The notes beneath the pieces were generated by a model. That model worked only from the letters and a program-made list of their open reading frames with translations. It had not been told where the DNA came from and searched no databases. From Dehalococcoidales bacterium (GTDB lineage Bacteria; Chloroflexota; Dehalococcoidia; Dehalococcoidales; UBA3254): 24,844 bases of DNA. Below, one piece after another: positions 24,841 to 24,844 of this stretch. The stretch is taken from the NCBI GenBank assembly GCA_016926695.1, contig JAFGOB010000138.1, positions 1 to 24,844 on the forward strand. The letters are read 5' to 3'. Within the stretch, counting starts at the first letter, position 1. Every line of letters begins with the position of its first letter. A program made the position numbers and the translations under genes.

Positions 24841-24844
24841 AAAA

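Overview
The window (about 24.8 kb, moderate GC) carries two complete peptide-type ABC transporter clusters, a three-gene flavin/iron-sulfur oxidoreductase set, a large multidomain 2-oxoacid:ferredoxin oxidoreductase fusion, glycerol kinase and a few small or broken genes. There are no rRNA or tRNA genes, CRISPR arrays or intact transposases. The two substrate-binding lipoproteins have canonical lipoboxes followed by long Thr/Ala/Pro-rich linkers. Together with the anaerobic iron-sulfur/ferredoxin enzymes, this suggests an anaerobic, amino-acid/peptide-using bacterium, most likely a Dehalococcoidia-like Chloroflexota, though a Firmicute cannot be excluded. The taxonomic call is inference from style, not from a marker gene.

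Layout. 19-405 (-) is a truncated NYN-domain gene. 406-948 is a long intergenic region with a textbook promoter overlapping a Gram-positive-type LexA (SOS) box and no obvious ORF behind it. 949-4260 (-) is a 1103-aa fusion: the indolepyruvate:ferredoxin oxidoreductase alpha chain is interrupted by a complete GltD-type NAD(P)H/FAD/Fe-S module ahead of its C-terminal ferredoxin domain. 4261-4842 holds promoters and short repeats. 4843-10775 (+) is oppABCDF cluster 1, with a stem-loop between the binding protein and the permease genes. 10791-12302 (-) is glycerol kinase, preceded by an AT-rich orphan gene (12318-12830), a degraded reading frame (12962-13159) and a TfoX-N-like gene (13175-13516).

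13831-24617 (-) is a second gene train, transcribed in the order oppB, oppC, oppD, oppF, oppA, FAD oxidase, Fe-S (CCG) subunit, FAD oxidase. The last three resemble a GlcD/GlcF/GlcE-like membrane-associated dehydrogenase. The simplest reading is uptake of an organic solute (peptide, or another opp-family substrate) by the transporter, followed by flavin-dependent oxidation with electrons leaving through the Fe-S subunit. A 433-bp gap with repeats and a strong hairpin separates oppA2 from the oxidase genes, so the two halves may be expressed differently.

The intergenic regions are rich in palindromes and repeats: an 83-nt repeat in two copies 14 kb apart, a shared 16-nt motif, a CCTCTCCC...GGGAGAGG palindrome of a widespread kind, and a GGGGACAAAGCG...CGCTTTGTCCCC element. 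These look like small non-coding mobile (REP/MITE-like) sequences. The most unusual items are the IorA-GltD fusion, the apparently gene-less SOS promoter and the transporter-oxidase gene train.
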